From: Bradyrhizobium stylosanthis
GTDB taxonomy: Bacteria; Pseudomonadota; Alphaproteobacteria; Rhizobiales; Xanthobacteraceae
Length of the DNA: 64,000 nt
Direction: 5' to 3'
Assembly (NCBI RefSeq): GCF_001641335.1
Contig: NZ_LVEM01000003.1
Location: forward strand, 508,686-572,685
Positions 25,928 to 33,599 of the stretch are shown here, piece after piece (the stretch's first letter is position 1; every line of letters starts with the position of its first letter). The position numbers and the translations under genes were made by a program. The notes beneath the pieces were generated by a model that saw only the letters and a list, made by a program, of their open reading frames with translations, was not told the origin of the DNA and did not search any database.

Positions 25928-28870
25928 TTATGCCGCCGCGATCTGGCAGAGGGTCACCTTGGTCTCCTGCATGTTCGTCGCAGGGTCGTAGCCGTAGGTG
26001 GTGATCGTGTTCGCGCTTTCGCCGAGCACGATCGGATCAGTGCCCTTCGGGTAATTGCTGCGAAGATCCTTGCCGCCGAGCCAGCCTCCGAAGTGGAAGG
26101 GCATCCAGGCAACGCCCTTGCCGACCCGCTCGGTGACGAGCGCCTTCATCCTCGCCCTGGAATTGTTCTCTGCGCCCGTGACCCAGACCCAGCCGCCATC
26201 CTTGACGCCGCGCTCGGCTGCATCGGCCGGATTGATCTCGATGAACATGTCCTGCTGCAATTCGGCGAGCCAGGGGTTGGTCCGCGTCTCCTCGCCGCCG
26301 CCCTCATATTCGACCAGACGGCCCGATGACAGGATGAGCGGGAACTGTTTTGCAATTCCCTTCTCCACCGCAGCTTTCTGCACGGAGAAGCCGATATTCG
26401 GCATCCGAAACTGCTTGGCGTCGGGCAGCGTCGGATACTTGGCAACGAGATCGACGCGCGGCGTGTAGATCGGTTCGCGGTGAACGGGAATCGGATCGGG
26501 CAAGCCGAAGGCATTCATGCGTGCCTTGCCGTTGCCGTAAGGCACGCAACCATGCGCCAGCGCGACGCGCTGGATGCCGCCCGAGAGGTCGAGCGACCAC
26601 GACACCGCGTCCGGCGTTGCCGGGTTGACCTTGTTGATCACGGCCATCTCCGCTTCGGTGAGCTCGGTGTCCCAGCCGAGCTTCTTCAGGCTGGCGAGCG
26701 TGAATTCCGGATAGCCGTCCTGGATACCCGACCCCAGCGAGTACGAGCCGTCCGCAAGCAGGCTCACCTTGCGCGTCGTGCCATCCGGCAGCTTCTCCTC
26801 GCGCTCGACACCGAAACGCGGCCGGAACGTGCCTCCTCCATCCATGACGTGCAGATTGGTGTTGTAGAGCAGCGGCGTGCCGGGGTGCTTGACCTCCGGT
26901 GATCCCCAGCACGGCCAGGGCAGGCCGTAATAGTCGCCGCCGACCTCGGGATCGTCCTTCGGCGCCCGCATCGTCAGCATGTCGAACTTGGCCTGGTTCT
27001 TCATGTGCGCCTTGAGGCGCTCGGGCGATTGCCCGCAATAACCGGTCGACCAGCTGCCGCGATTCATCTCGCGCAGGACGTCCTCCGCCTCAGGCAGATT
27101 GTTCTCGACCTTGATGTTCTTGAACATCTGTTCGGCGAAGCCGAACTTCTTCGCCAATCGATAGATGATTTCGAGATCATCCTTCGACTCGAAGATCGGC
27201 TTCACGATCTGCTCGCCCCATTGCAGCGATCGGTTGGAGGCGACGCGCGACCCCTTGCACTCGAACTGCGTGGCGACCGGCAGAATGTAGACGCCATCCT
27301 TGCGCCCCGTCTCGACTGCGAGCGAGGCCCAGGTCGTCGGATGCGGATCGGCGATGACGAGCAGATCGAGCGCCTTCAAGCCATTGAGGGATTCGGGGAT
27401 ACGGGTGATGCTGTTGGAGGCGTGCCCCTGCACGAACACCGCCTTCACATTGTCCTTCTGCGCGACCTGATCCTTCGGCAGCGTCACCGCTTCGAACCAG
27501 CGGGTCAGCGGGATGCCGGGAGTTTCCATGATCTGCTTGGAATCGAAGCGCGACTTCAGGAAGTCATAATCGACCTCCCAAACCCGCGACCAGTGCTTCC
27601 AGGCGCCCTCGGCGAGGCCGTAGTAGAACGGCAGCGTGACGATATCGAGCCCGACGTCGGTCGCGCCCTGCACGTTGTCGTGGCCGCGGAAGATGTTGGC
27701 TCCCTTGCCCTCTCCGCCGACATTGCCGGTCATCAGCAGCAGGATGCAGCTGGCGCGTACATTGGCGGTGCCGACGGTCTTCTGGGTCTGCCCCATCGCC
27801 CAGATCAGCGTCGCCGGCTTCTCGGTGGCGAACATCTTGGCGACGCGCTTGAGCTGCTCGCCGGGAATGCCGGTGACACGCTCGACTTCTTCCGGATTCC
27901 ACTTTTCCACTTCCTTGCGGAGATCGTCGAACCCGTAGACACGCTGCCGGATGAACTCCTTGTCCTCCCAACCGTTCTGGAGGATGTGCCACATCATGCC
28001 GTAGAGTATGGGGATGTCGGTGCCCGGCCGCATCCGCACATATTCGGTCGCGTGCGCGGCGGTGCGCGTCAGGCGTGGATCGATCACGATAAAGTTGGCC
28101 TTTTGTAGCTCCTTTCCTTCGAGCAGGTGCTGCAGCGAGACCGGATGCGCCTCCGCCGGATTGCCGCCCAGGATCATCTGCGTCTTCGAATTGCGGATAT
28201 CATTGTAGCTGTTGGTCATCGCGCCGTAGCCCCAGGTATTGGCGACGCCGGTGACGGTGGTCGAATGGCAGATGCGGGCCTGATGATCCGTGTTGTTCGT
28301 GCCCCAGAACGCGCCGAGCTTGCGGAACAGGTAGGCACCCTCGTTGGTCATCTTGGCCGAGCCAAGCCAGTAGACGGAATCGGGGCCTGACTTCTCACGT
28401 ACGGTTTGAAGCTTGTCTCCGATCTCGTTGATCGCGGTATCCCAGGAGACACGGGTCCACTGCCCGCCCACCAGTTTCATCGGATAGCGCAGCCGCCGCT
28501 CACTGTGCACGAGCTCTCGAACGGAGGCGCCCTTGGCGCAATGCGAGCCACGATTGATCGGTGAATCCCAGCTCGGTTCCTGACCGATCCATACCCCGTT
28601 CAAGACCTCGGCCGTCACCGTGCACCCGACCGAGCAGTGCGTGCAGATGCTCTTGCGGACGGTCGCACCCGAGGTGAGCGGACCCGCCATCGCAGCTTCC
28701 GCCTTGCGCACGCCGGCGACCGGCAGGGCGCCGAGTGCTGCGAGCGCGCCACCGGCAAGACCGGATTTGCGCAGAAAACTGCGGCGGTCGAGGCCGCCGG
28801 CCTGACCTGCAAGGGACTCCGCGACGGAGCCGTGGCGCTGGGAATGCTGGTGTGTTCGCTTGATCAGCAC
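25928..28870 (-). CDS. fdhA: Formate dehydrogenase, catalytic alpha subunit (cysteine type, Tat-exported)
   Basis: A 980-residue molybdopterin-bis-MGD enzyme oxidising formate to CO2. A Tat signal DRRSFLRKSGLAGGALAALG sits at residues 28-47. The proximal 4Fe-4S cluster Cys are C76, C79, C83 and C111. The active site reads HQARICHSTTV with Cys201, where E. coli FdnG has selenocysteine, so no Sec decoding is needed. The conserved His follows. It is preceded by a small Tat peptide gene (2-bp gap) and a TorD-type chaperone, consistent with cofactor loading before export. Confidence 0.95.
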   Translation of the reverse strand: MLIKRTHQHSQRHGSVAESLAGQAGGLDRRSFLRKSGLAGGALAALGALPVAGVRKAEAAMAGPLTSGATVRKSICTHCSVGCTVTAEVLNGVWIGQEPSWDSPINRGSHCAKGASVRELVHSERRLRYPMKLVGGQWTRVSWDTAINEIGDKLQTVREKSGPDSVYWLGSAKMTNEGAYLFRKLGAFWGTNNTDHQARICHSTTVTGVANTWGYGAMTNSYNDIRNSKTQMILGGNPAEAHPVSLQHLLEGKELQKANFIVIDPRLTRTAAHATEYVRMRPGTDIPILYGMMWHILQNGWEDKEFIRQRVYGFDDLRKEVEKWNPEEVERVTGIPGEQLKRVAKMFATEKPATLIWAMGQTQKTVGTANVRASCILLLMTGNVGGEGKGANIFRGHDNVQGATDVGLDIVTLPFYYGLAEGAWKHWSRVWEVDYDFLKSRFDSKQIMETPGIPLTRWFEAVTLPKDQVAQKDNVKAVFVQGHASNSITRIPESLNGLKALDLLVIADPHPTTWASLAVETGRKDGVYILPVATQFECKGSRVASNRSLQWGEQIVKPIFESKDDLEIIYRLAKKFGFAEQMFKNIKVENNLPEAEDVLREMNRGSWSTGYCGQSPERLKAHMKNQAKFDMLTMRAPKDDPEVGGDYYGLPWPCWGSPEVKHPGTPLLYNTNLHVMDGGGTFRPRFGVEREEKLPDGTTRKVSLLADGSYSLGSGIQDGYPEFTLASLKKLGWDTELTEAEMAVINKVNPATPDAVSWSLDLSGGIQRVALAHGCVPYGNGKARMNAFGLPDPIPVHREPIYTPRVDLVAKYPTLPDAKQFRMPNIGFSVQKAAVEKGIAKQFPLILSSGRLVEYEGGGEETRTNPWLAELQQDMFIEINPADAAERGVKDGGWVWVTGAENNSRARMKALVTERVGKGVAWMPFHFGGWLGGKDLRSNYPKGTDPIVLGESANTITTYGYDPATNMQETKVTLCQIAAA

Positions 28871-28872
28871 GG

Positions 28873-29091
28873 TCAGCCTCCCTTAGCCGGATAGCGATTG
28901 ACGCGATAAAAGGCCTTGACGTGATCGGTCTCCTTGTAGCGCGCCTTACGCTTCTCATCGTTGGTTTCGCTGTCGGCCAGGGCTGGCCCGACCAGCGGTG
29001 TCGCGAGCGTCGCGCCGGCACCAACCGTACCGATGCCGACCTTGCGCAGGAAGTCACGTCGCCCGACTGTGGTTTTCCCGTCTTCACTCAT
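28873..29091 (-). CDS. Formate dehydrogenase-associated twin-arginine small protein
   Basis: A 72-residue protein whose first half is a Tat signal (VGRRDFLRKVGIGTVGAGAT, export site near ALA) and whose tail is a short charged segment ending VKAFYRVNRYPAKGG. It matches the formate dehydrogenase region TAT-target family found directly before fdhA in proteobacteria. It is too short to be an enzyme and may be a small subunit or export escort. The GA-rich leader before ATG 29091 and the 2-bp gap to fdhA support co-translation. Confidence 0.88.
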   Translation of the reverse strand: MSEDGKTTVGRRDFLRKVGIGTVGAGATLATPLVGPALADSETNDEKRKARYKETDHVKAFYRVNRYPAKGG

Positions 29092-29120
29092 CGCATCTCT
29101 CCTGGATCCGCGCGTGCGGG

Positions 29121-29900
29121 TCAGTTGGCGAATGTGAATGCTTTCGTCTCGATCTCGATAAAGGCGCGACCAAGCGCGCCGACCGCACGATAAAAGGTGG
29201 CGCTCTCTGCGCTCTCGATGTCGGCGAACAGCCGCCCCATCCAGGGCGCGACCTGTTTCTCGAAGAAGGTGCGTTGCGCGTCAGACGACGCTGCGAAACG
29301 GCCTCCCGCAAAGCCAGCCATGATCTCGCACAGGATGGCCGCGTGATCTTCCGGCTCGAAATTGCCGGCGACGCGCTCGATCCCGAGGGCTGCGAGGTCG
29401 GAGCGCAGGCGCGAGAGCGGACGCTCGTTGAGGAACCCTGTCAGATAATAGGAGGCATAGGGCAGAAGCTCGCCGCGCCCGAGACCGACGAACAGATCGA
29501 AATATTCGCGCTCGACCTTCGCCGCGACCGCGCCGGCGGCGGCTTCGGCCAGCGCAGCATGCGCGCGCCCAAGCGGCGTCCCATCGCCGATCAATGCGGC
29601 CAGTTGATCGAGCAGCCTTTTCGACGGTGCCGCGGACAGAAGCGAAGCGAGTAGCAGATATTCCTGCGCACGCGCCGCGTCGACGGGATCAATCTGCCCT
29701 TCGGACATAGGCGACTCGCTGTAAAGATCGGGCCGCAATTGGTTCCGCGATACGCCGGTCGCGGCTTCGACCGCGATCACCCGTTGCGCGGGAACCTTGC
29801 TCCAGCTCGAAACGGAAGGCTGGCTGACGCCAATTTTGCGCGCAAGCCGGGCAACGCCGCCAGCGGCGTCAATGGCGCGGTCGAGGCCATCATCACGCAC
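29121..29900 (-). CDS. HTH - TorD/DmsD chaperone fusion for formate dehydrogenase
   Basis: A 259-residue protein with two parts. Residues about 5-55 form a Cro/YdaS-like helix-turn-helix (AIDAAGGVARLARKIGVSQP, then SVSSWSKVPAQRVIAVEAAT). Residues about 70-259 form an all-helical TorD/DmsD-type Mo-enzyme chaperone (ARAQEYLLLASLLSAAPSKR; YASYYLTGFLNERPLSRLRS; EPEDHAAILCEIMAGF). The chaperone should bind the Tat signal of FdhA; the HTH suggests it also regulates transcription. GTG 29900 is chosen because GGAGGT lies just upstream; TTG 29912 is an alternative, and an internal ATG at MSEGQIDP could yield chaperone alone. Confidence 0.85.
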   Translation of the reverse strand: MRDDGLDRAIDAAGGVARLARKIGVSQPSVSSWSKVPAQRVIAVEAATGVSRNQLRPDLYSESPMSEGQIDPVDAARAQEYLLLASLLSAAPSKRLLDQLAALIGDGTPLGRAHAALAEAAAGAVAAKVEREYFDLFVGLGRGELLPYASYYLTGFLNERPLSRLRSDLAALGIERVAGNFEPEDHAAILCEIMAGFAGGRFAASSDAQRTFFEKQVAPWMGRLFADIESAESATFYRAVGALGRAFIEIETKAFTFAN

Positions 29901-29995
29901 GTGGACCTCCAAGTCCCAGGTGCTTGATTCTGCTTTTGTTACAAAGCGCTGGGCGAAGCGTAATCCCGGCCCTGCGGGGGGTCAATCGCCTCCCC

Positions 29996-30010
29996 ATAGC
30001 CTGAGGCTAT
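29996..30010. terminator. Small hairpin after the DUF3306 gene
   Basis: ATAGCC (29,996-30,001) and GGCTAT (30,005-30,010) form a short stem in the 128-bp gap between the DUF3306 stop and the HTH-TorD start. No T-run follows, so it may only attenuate or be a processing point. Confidence 0.25.
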
Positions 30011-30028
30011 AGCTCTTCGTCGGGGCCT

Positions 30029-30691
30029 CTAACGGGGGAGCGCGCCGCCATGCGTGTGGCGCCGGATGGGCTCAGATTCGCTCTCGGAGCTCTCCTGAGG
30101 CTCGTTGGTTACCGACACCGTCGGTTGCGTCGCAACAGAAACGCGGGCGAGTTCCGTCGACGTGGATTCGCCGGCGGCGGCGACTTCAACACTCGCCATC
30201 TCGGCTCGAGGCAATTCCCGCGAAGAATCCGTGACATCAGCCGGTGTCTCGGGCAGCGGCTCGGCTGACCCGCGCAGGCCACCGAGGATCCGGTCAACCA
30301 GCGCCGCCAGCTCTCCTTCCGAATAATCCAGCGGACCGAAACCGGGCATCGCAGAGGGATCGTTGAAGTCCCAGGCGTTCTCCGCCAGCCCGACGAAGTC
30401 GCGAATGGCCGGATCGGCGCTCCAGGCGCGACGAAGCGCCGCACGCGTCAGCTCCTGCGGAATTCCTTTGCGCAGAAAGGCTTTGACGTCTGTGACTGAC
30501 GTGATCGACTCGATCGAAGGCAGGCTCGACAGATCGACTTCCGGCTCGGCGTCCTTGACGAGAGGCTCCGGTGCAGATTGCACGTCGGCGTGCATTGGCG
30601 CGGCCGGCGGCATGGTGTTCGCCTTTGCCTCCTGCTTGCGGCGGGACCAGCGCACCAGAAACTTGTCCTCACCCGGCCTGTCCTCGCTCAT
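30029..30691 (-). CDS. DUF3306 domain protein (formate dehydrogenase cluster)
   Basis: A 220-residue cytoplasmic protein beginning with the DUF3306 signature (DKFLVRWSRRKQEAKA), then LSSIESITSVTDVKAFLRKG and LTRAALRRAWSADPAIRDFV, and GLAENAWDFNDPSAMPGFGP. The C-terminal 80 residues are low-complexity, Ser/Glu-rich and probably disordered. DUF3306 always accompanies DUF3305 and respiratory formate dehydrogenases, so an assembly or maturation role is likely, but no activity is known. ATG overlaps the DUF3305 stop by four bases. Confidence 0.85.
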   Translation of the reverse strand: MSEDRPGEDKFLVRWSRRKQEAKANTMPPAAPMHADVQSAPEPLVKDAEPEVDLSSLPSIESITSVTDVKAFLRKGIPQELTRAALRRAWSADPAIRDFVGLAENAWDFNDPSAMPGFGPLDYSEGELAALVDRILGGLRGSAEPLPETPADVTDSSRELPRAEMASVEVAAAGESTSTELARVSVATQPTVSVTNEPQESSESESEPIRRHTHGGALPR

Positions 30692-31203
30692 TCGTGTCCG
30701 CCCTCATTCTGGCGGCGCGCCAGCACCTCCGGGTCGGCCTGTTGCCGCTTGCGCTTGAAGAACTCACGTTCGACGTGGTGCTCGGCTATGAAACTTTCAA
30801 TCGTCTCGCGCAGCACCGCCGGCATCGGCACCGCCTCGACGAGATTGGCGCCGGCCTCTGTGGACGCCTCGCCCTCCGCAGGATCGGCGGTGGCGGCCGC
30901 CACCGAATAGGGCCAAGCGCCTTCCGCGGGCGACAACACGATCCAGATGCTCGGACTGCCCGACGCGAGATTGTCGCGATAGCGCGCCGTCTCGGACGAA
31001 TAAAGATCGACCGTGGCGCTGCTGGCATAGAACAGGGTTTTGCCGTCCTCCTCGCGGAGTACCGTCCAGGGCTTTGTCACCGGCTCATCCGGCAACACGG
31101 CGACAGCGCGCCAGACGAAGTCGGCCCATGGCGAGTCGGCCTTGCGCCGCTCGACCACGATGCCGACGGGAATGCGCAGGAGTGGCAGTGCGGCGGGGCT
31201 CAC
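30688..31203 (-). CDS. DUF3305 domain protein (formate dehydrogenase cluster)
   Basis: A 171-residue protein with GTG start 31203 overlapping the DUF6352 stop (GTGA). The conserved region includes RIPVGIVVERRKADSPWADF, WRAVAVLPDEPVTKPWTVLR, LYSSETARYRDNLASGSPSI and WIVLSPAEGAWPYSVAAATA. The C-terminus is basic (EREFFKRKRQQADPEVLARR). A longer frame upstream is a shadow of DUF6352. Its role in formate dehydrogenase biogenesis is inferred from invariable linkage. Confidence 0.85.
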   Translation of the reverse strand: MSPAALPLLRIPVGIVVERRKADSPWADFVWRAVAVLPDEPVTKPWTVLREEDGKTLFYASSATVDLYSSETARYRDNLASGSPSIWIVLSPAEGAWPYSVAAATADPAEGEASTEAGANLVEAVPMPAVLRETIESFIAEHHVEREFFKRKRQQADPEVLARRQNEGGHE

Positions 31204-32207
31204 GACACCGTCTCCCGGCGTTTGATCGGCAGCCCCGTGAGCAGGTTCTGAGGCTTCATCCGGAGTTTCTGGTCCGGCGTCATCGCCAGGATGAGATAGA
31301 CCGGCTCGCCCCGCATATCCTCTGTGGCCGCGCCGGTGTCCGCAAACGTCAGGCGAAACAATGCGAGCACGCGTCCGGCGCTGCGTTCGTCGAGCTGCTC
31401 GCCATGCCAGAGACGGTCGCCAAGACCCGTAGCGTCCGTATCCAGCCCGACATACCAGCTGACCTGCGCATCCTGCAGCTCGCGCAACGGCTCGATGGCG
31501 ACGTCGACCGCTAGCAGATGGGAAATCCAGCGCGCCATCGCCTGCGCCAGCGCATGCGCGCCTCGGCCACCCGAGGTGAGGTCGAACGCCATGTCGAAAT
31601 GGTCGCTGCGGCGCCAATACTCGTCGGCATTCTCCTCGTTCAGAACGTCAAGCTGGACGTCGGTTGCAGCCCCCAGCATCGACATCAGCGAGAGCACCGG
31701 GGTCGGGCTCTGCCCACCGACCACCTCTTCATCGCCGAGCAGCAGGGCCTGCTCGTGCGGCAAGACGCGCTGCTGGCGGAAGAACAGTTCGGCGGCACGC
31801 GGTACGAACGGATCATCGCAGCCATCAAGCGCGTTGCGCAGGATCACGTGCACGAGCTGATTGACGAACAGCGGCGGTAGATCGTTAGTCCGCGATCGGA
31901 CGGCCGCAAGATAAGCAGCCTCGAGCGTCCGATGCCGAAGCAGGAGATCGCGAAAAGCGAGCACGAACCGCCAGTTTTCGCGTGCGTCCTGATCGGCAAT
32001 GGCACCGATCTCGTCATCGCCTACCGGCTGGCGCGGACCAGCGAGCAATTCGCGGTGCAGCCTTCTTTCGACCGGGCATGCATCGTCCGGCGGCATCAGC
32101 TCGGGACGGGCAAAATAAGCCTTCAGGAATTCGTCCGTGACGCAGAGCCCGCCGCTCTCGTCGCGATCGAGCAGATGGTGGCCGCACGCGATCCAGAAAT
32201 CCTTCAT
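31200..32207 (-). CDS. DUF6352 family protein (formate dehydrogenase cluster)
   Basis: A 335-residue soluble protein starting MKDFWIACGHHLLDRDESGG. It is mostly helical at the N-terminus, with RLHRELLAGPRQPVGDDEIG and FVNQLVHVILRNALDGCDDP, and has a mixed C-terminal domain (AFDLTSGGRGAHALAQAMAR; QVSWYVGLDTDATGLGDRLW). I match it to DUF6352, found in rhizobial FDH loci. No catalytic motif is evident. It is translationally coupled on both sides (ATGA/GTGA overlaps). It may be an assembly factor acting with DUF3305/3306 (inference). Confidence 0.8.
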   Translation of the reverse strand: MKDFWIACGHHLLDRDESGGLCVTDEFLKAYFARPELMPPDDACPVERRLHRELLAGPRQPVGDDEIGAIADQDARENWRFVLAFRDLLLRHRTLEAAYLAAVRSRTNDLPPLFVNQLVHVILRNALDGCDDPFVPRAAELFFRQQRVLPHEQALLLGDEEVVGGQSPTPVLSLMSMLGAATDVQLDVLNEENADEYWRRSDHFDMAFDLTSGGRGAHALAQAMARWISHLLAVDVAIEPLRELQDAQVSWYVGLDTDATGLGDRLWHGEQLDERSAGRVLALFRLTFADTGAATEDMRGEPVYLILAMTPDQKLRMKPQNLLTGLPIKRRETVS

Positions 32208-32743
32208 CGGTGTCGGGGCTCCTGGCCCAGATCGGCAAGGTGGAAATCGCTGTCCGGCCCGGCATCGTCCTCCACCTCCATGAACGAGAATGCCTTGCCG
32301 TGCCCCTGCCCTTCGCGCAGTTGCAGCCTGCGAAAAGCCTCGCGGACCTCGCCGTTGCTTGCCGAGCGATGGACGGCAATGAGCGAGCTGATCGGATAGG
32401 TGCAGAGCGATTGTGCGAAGGCGACTTCCTCCTCCGCCGCAGCCCTCGCAGTTGCCATGTCCGGCGCGCCGAAGCGGTCGACGAGCCGCCCGGCAAGCAA
32501 TTCGATCACCCCCCGGCAATCGTCCTGCGTCGCCGGGACGATCTGCACCAACGTCGACCATCCCCAGGATTGCACGCCGAGGAAGCCGCTGCGGAAGGCC
32601 ACACGCTGCTTGCCGCTCAGAGTCGCCGGATCCTGATCGCAGAAGCGGAAGGCGCCGGAGACCGCCCATTCGCCCGATACCGCCGCCGGGTCGAACACGA
32701 AGGTGTCGGAAGGATCGAGCGCGATCGTGCGCAAGAGTTTCAC
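32204..32743 (-). CDS. DUF6505 family protein (formate dehydrogenase cluster)
   Basis: A 179-residue protein: MKLLRTIALDPSDTFVFDPA, SGAFRFCDQDPATLSGKQRV, SGFLGVQSWGWSTLVQIVPA, ending in an acidic tail. I match it to DUF6505, a family seen beside FDH genes in bradyrhizobia. It has no signal peptide, membrane helix or enzyme motif. Four-base ATGA overlaps with both neighbours place it firmly in the operon. Function unknown. Confidence 0.78.
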   Translation of the reverse strand: MKLLRTIALDPSDTFVFDPAAVSGEWAVSGAFRFCDQDPATLSGKQRVAFRSGFLGVQSWGWSTLVQIVPATQDDCRGVIELLAGRLVDRFGAPDMATARAAAEEEVAFAQSLCTYPISSLIAVHRSASNGEVREAFRRLQLREGQGHGKAFSFMEVEDDAGPDSDFHLADLGQEPRHR

Positions 32744-33495
32744 AGCCGTGGCCCTCCGAGCTTCGGATCGAGCCAGGAGGGCGTGGCGAGCGCCTTGGCC
32801 AGCTCACGCCGCTCGGTCCGCTCAGTGGTGATGTGACGTGCGAGGAGATCGCCGCAATCGTCAATCCGCAGGATCGTTCTCCGCTCGCGGACGACGCGGC
32901 TCAAATAGTCGCGCGCGACGCCGTCAAAACCATCGACCTGCCAGCTGTCGAACGCCCGCATCAGGTGTCGAGCAAAGCTTTCCGTCATCTGCACGGCCCC
33001 GGCTTCGCCAAACCCCTCCTCGTCCAGCGCAGACGCCAGCGGATGAGCGCCGGGCCCGGGGTCGGTCATGGCGACGGTCCGGATCATGGCGCCAAACACG
33101 AGCCAGGCCGGCGGCTCGTCCTCGCGCACAGACGACGGCCAGCCCATGCGCCCGCCGCCGACCAGCCCGCCGTCAATCCTGATCGCATCGGGCCAGTCGA
33201 TCGCGACCGTCTTGTTCGGCGGCGCGTAGGCGCGAAGCGCGTCGGTGAGCGCGACCATGCCGGCGTAGAAGGCGCGCCGCGCGGTGCGCAAGGGTTCGCC
33301 CGGCTCCAGCACCACGGCGAATTCGGCTAGATCGAACCGTCCGACATAGACCAGCGTGCCGGCGCCGCAATTGGGTGCAATGCGGCAAGCGTGGGCAAAG
33401 GCATCGCCGCTCTCGCGCAACCGGACGAGCGCGAATGGCGGCGGCAGATGGATCTGCTCCGCCGGGGAAACTTGGATGGTCGGGGTCGACGGCAA
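32740..33495 (-). CDS. Biotin/lipoate protein ligase-like protein (formate dehydrogenase cluster)
   Basis: A 251-residue protein with the biotin/lipoyl ligase fold: IAPNCGAGTLVYVGRFDLAE, LTDALRAYAPPNKTVAIDWP, DAIRIDGGLVGGGRMGW, and a C-terminal helical region. Two catalytic signatures look altered: BirA-type RGRG is replaced by GAGT, and the KKIAGIL-type Lys motif reads GLVGGGR. It may therefore bind rather than ligate. TTG 33495 is chosen because GTGGAGGA lies 6 nt upstream. It is the first gene of the minus-strand FDH assembly operon. Confidence 0.75.
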   Translation of the reverse strand: MPSTPTIQVSPAEQIHLPPPFALVRLRESGDAFAHACRIAPNCGAGTLVYVGRFDLAEFAVVLEPGEPLRTARRAFYAGMVALTDALRAYAPPNKTVAIDWPDAIRIDGGLVGGGRMGWPSSVREDEPPAWLVFGAMIRTVAMTDPGPGAHPLASALDEEGFGEAGAVQMTESFARHLMRAFDSWQVDGFDGVARDYLSRVVRERRTILRIDDCGDLLARHITTERTERRELAKALATPSWLDPKLGGPRL

Positions 33496-33518
33496 GGCCG
33501 TCCTCCACTTTCCTTTTC

Positions 33519-33532
33519 TTCCCGATAGGGAA
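33519..33532. promoter_or_regulatory. Inverted repeat in the divergent FDH promoter region
   Basis: TTCCC-GATA-GGGAA is a perfect interrupted palindrome in the only 104 bp between the divergent FDH assembly operon and the polyferredoxin gene. Its position suits an operator for both, but the regulator is unknown. Confidence 0.35.
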
Positions 33533-33599
33533 TATCTATACGAGGCCAAGGATCGGCGCGAGTCCGCTAAGTCCGCGCCGCCCGGACGGAGGAATTCAC

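Noticed and set aside
30688..31617. Long 309-aa version of the DUF3305 gene
   Set aside because: The first part is a shadow of DUF6352; GTG 31203 gives the coupled junction.
31200..32864. Long 554-aa version of the DUF6352 gene
   Set aside because: The first 219 residues overlap the DUF6505 gene in another frame; MKDFWIACGHH at 32,207 gives the ATGA junction and family length.
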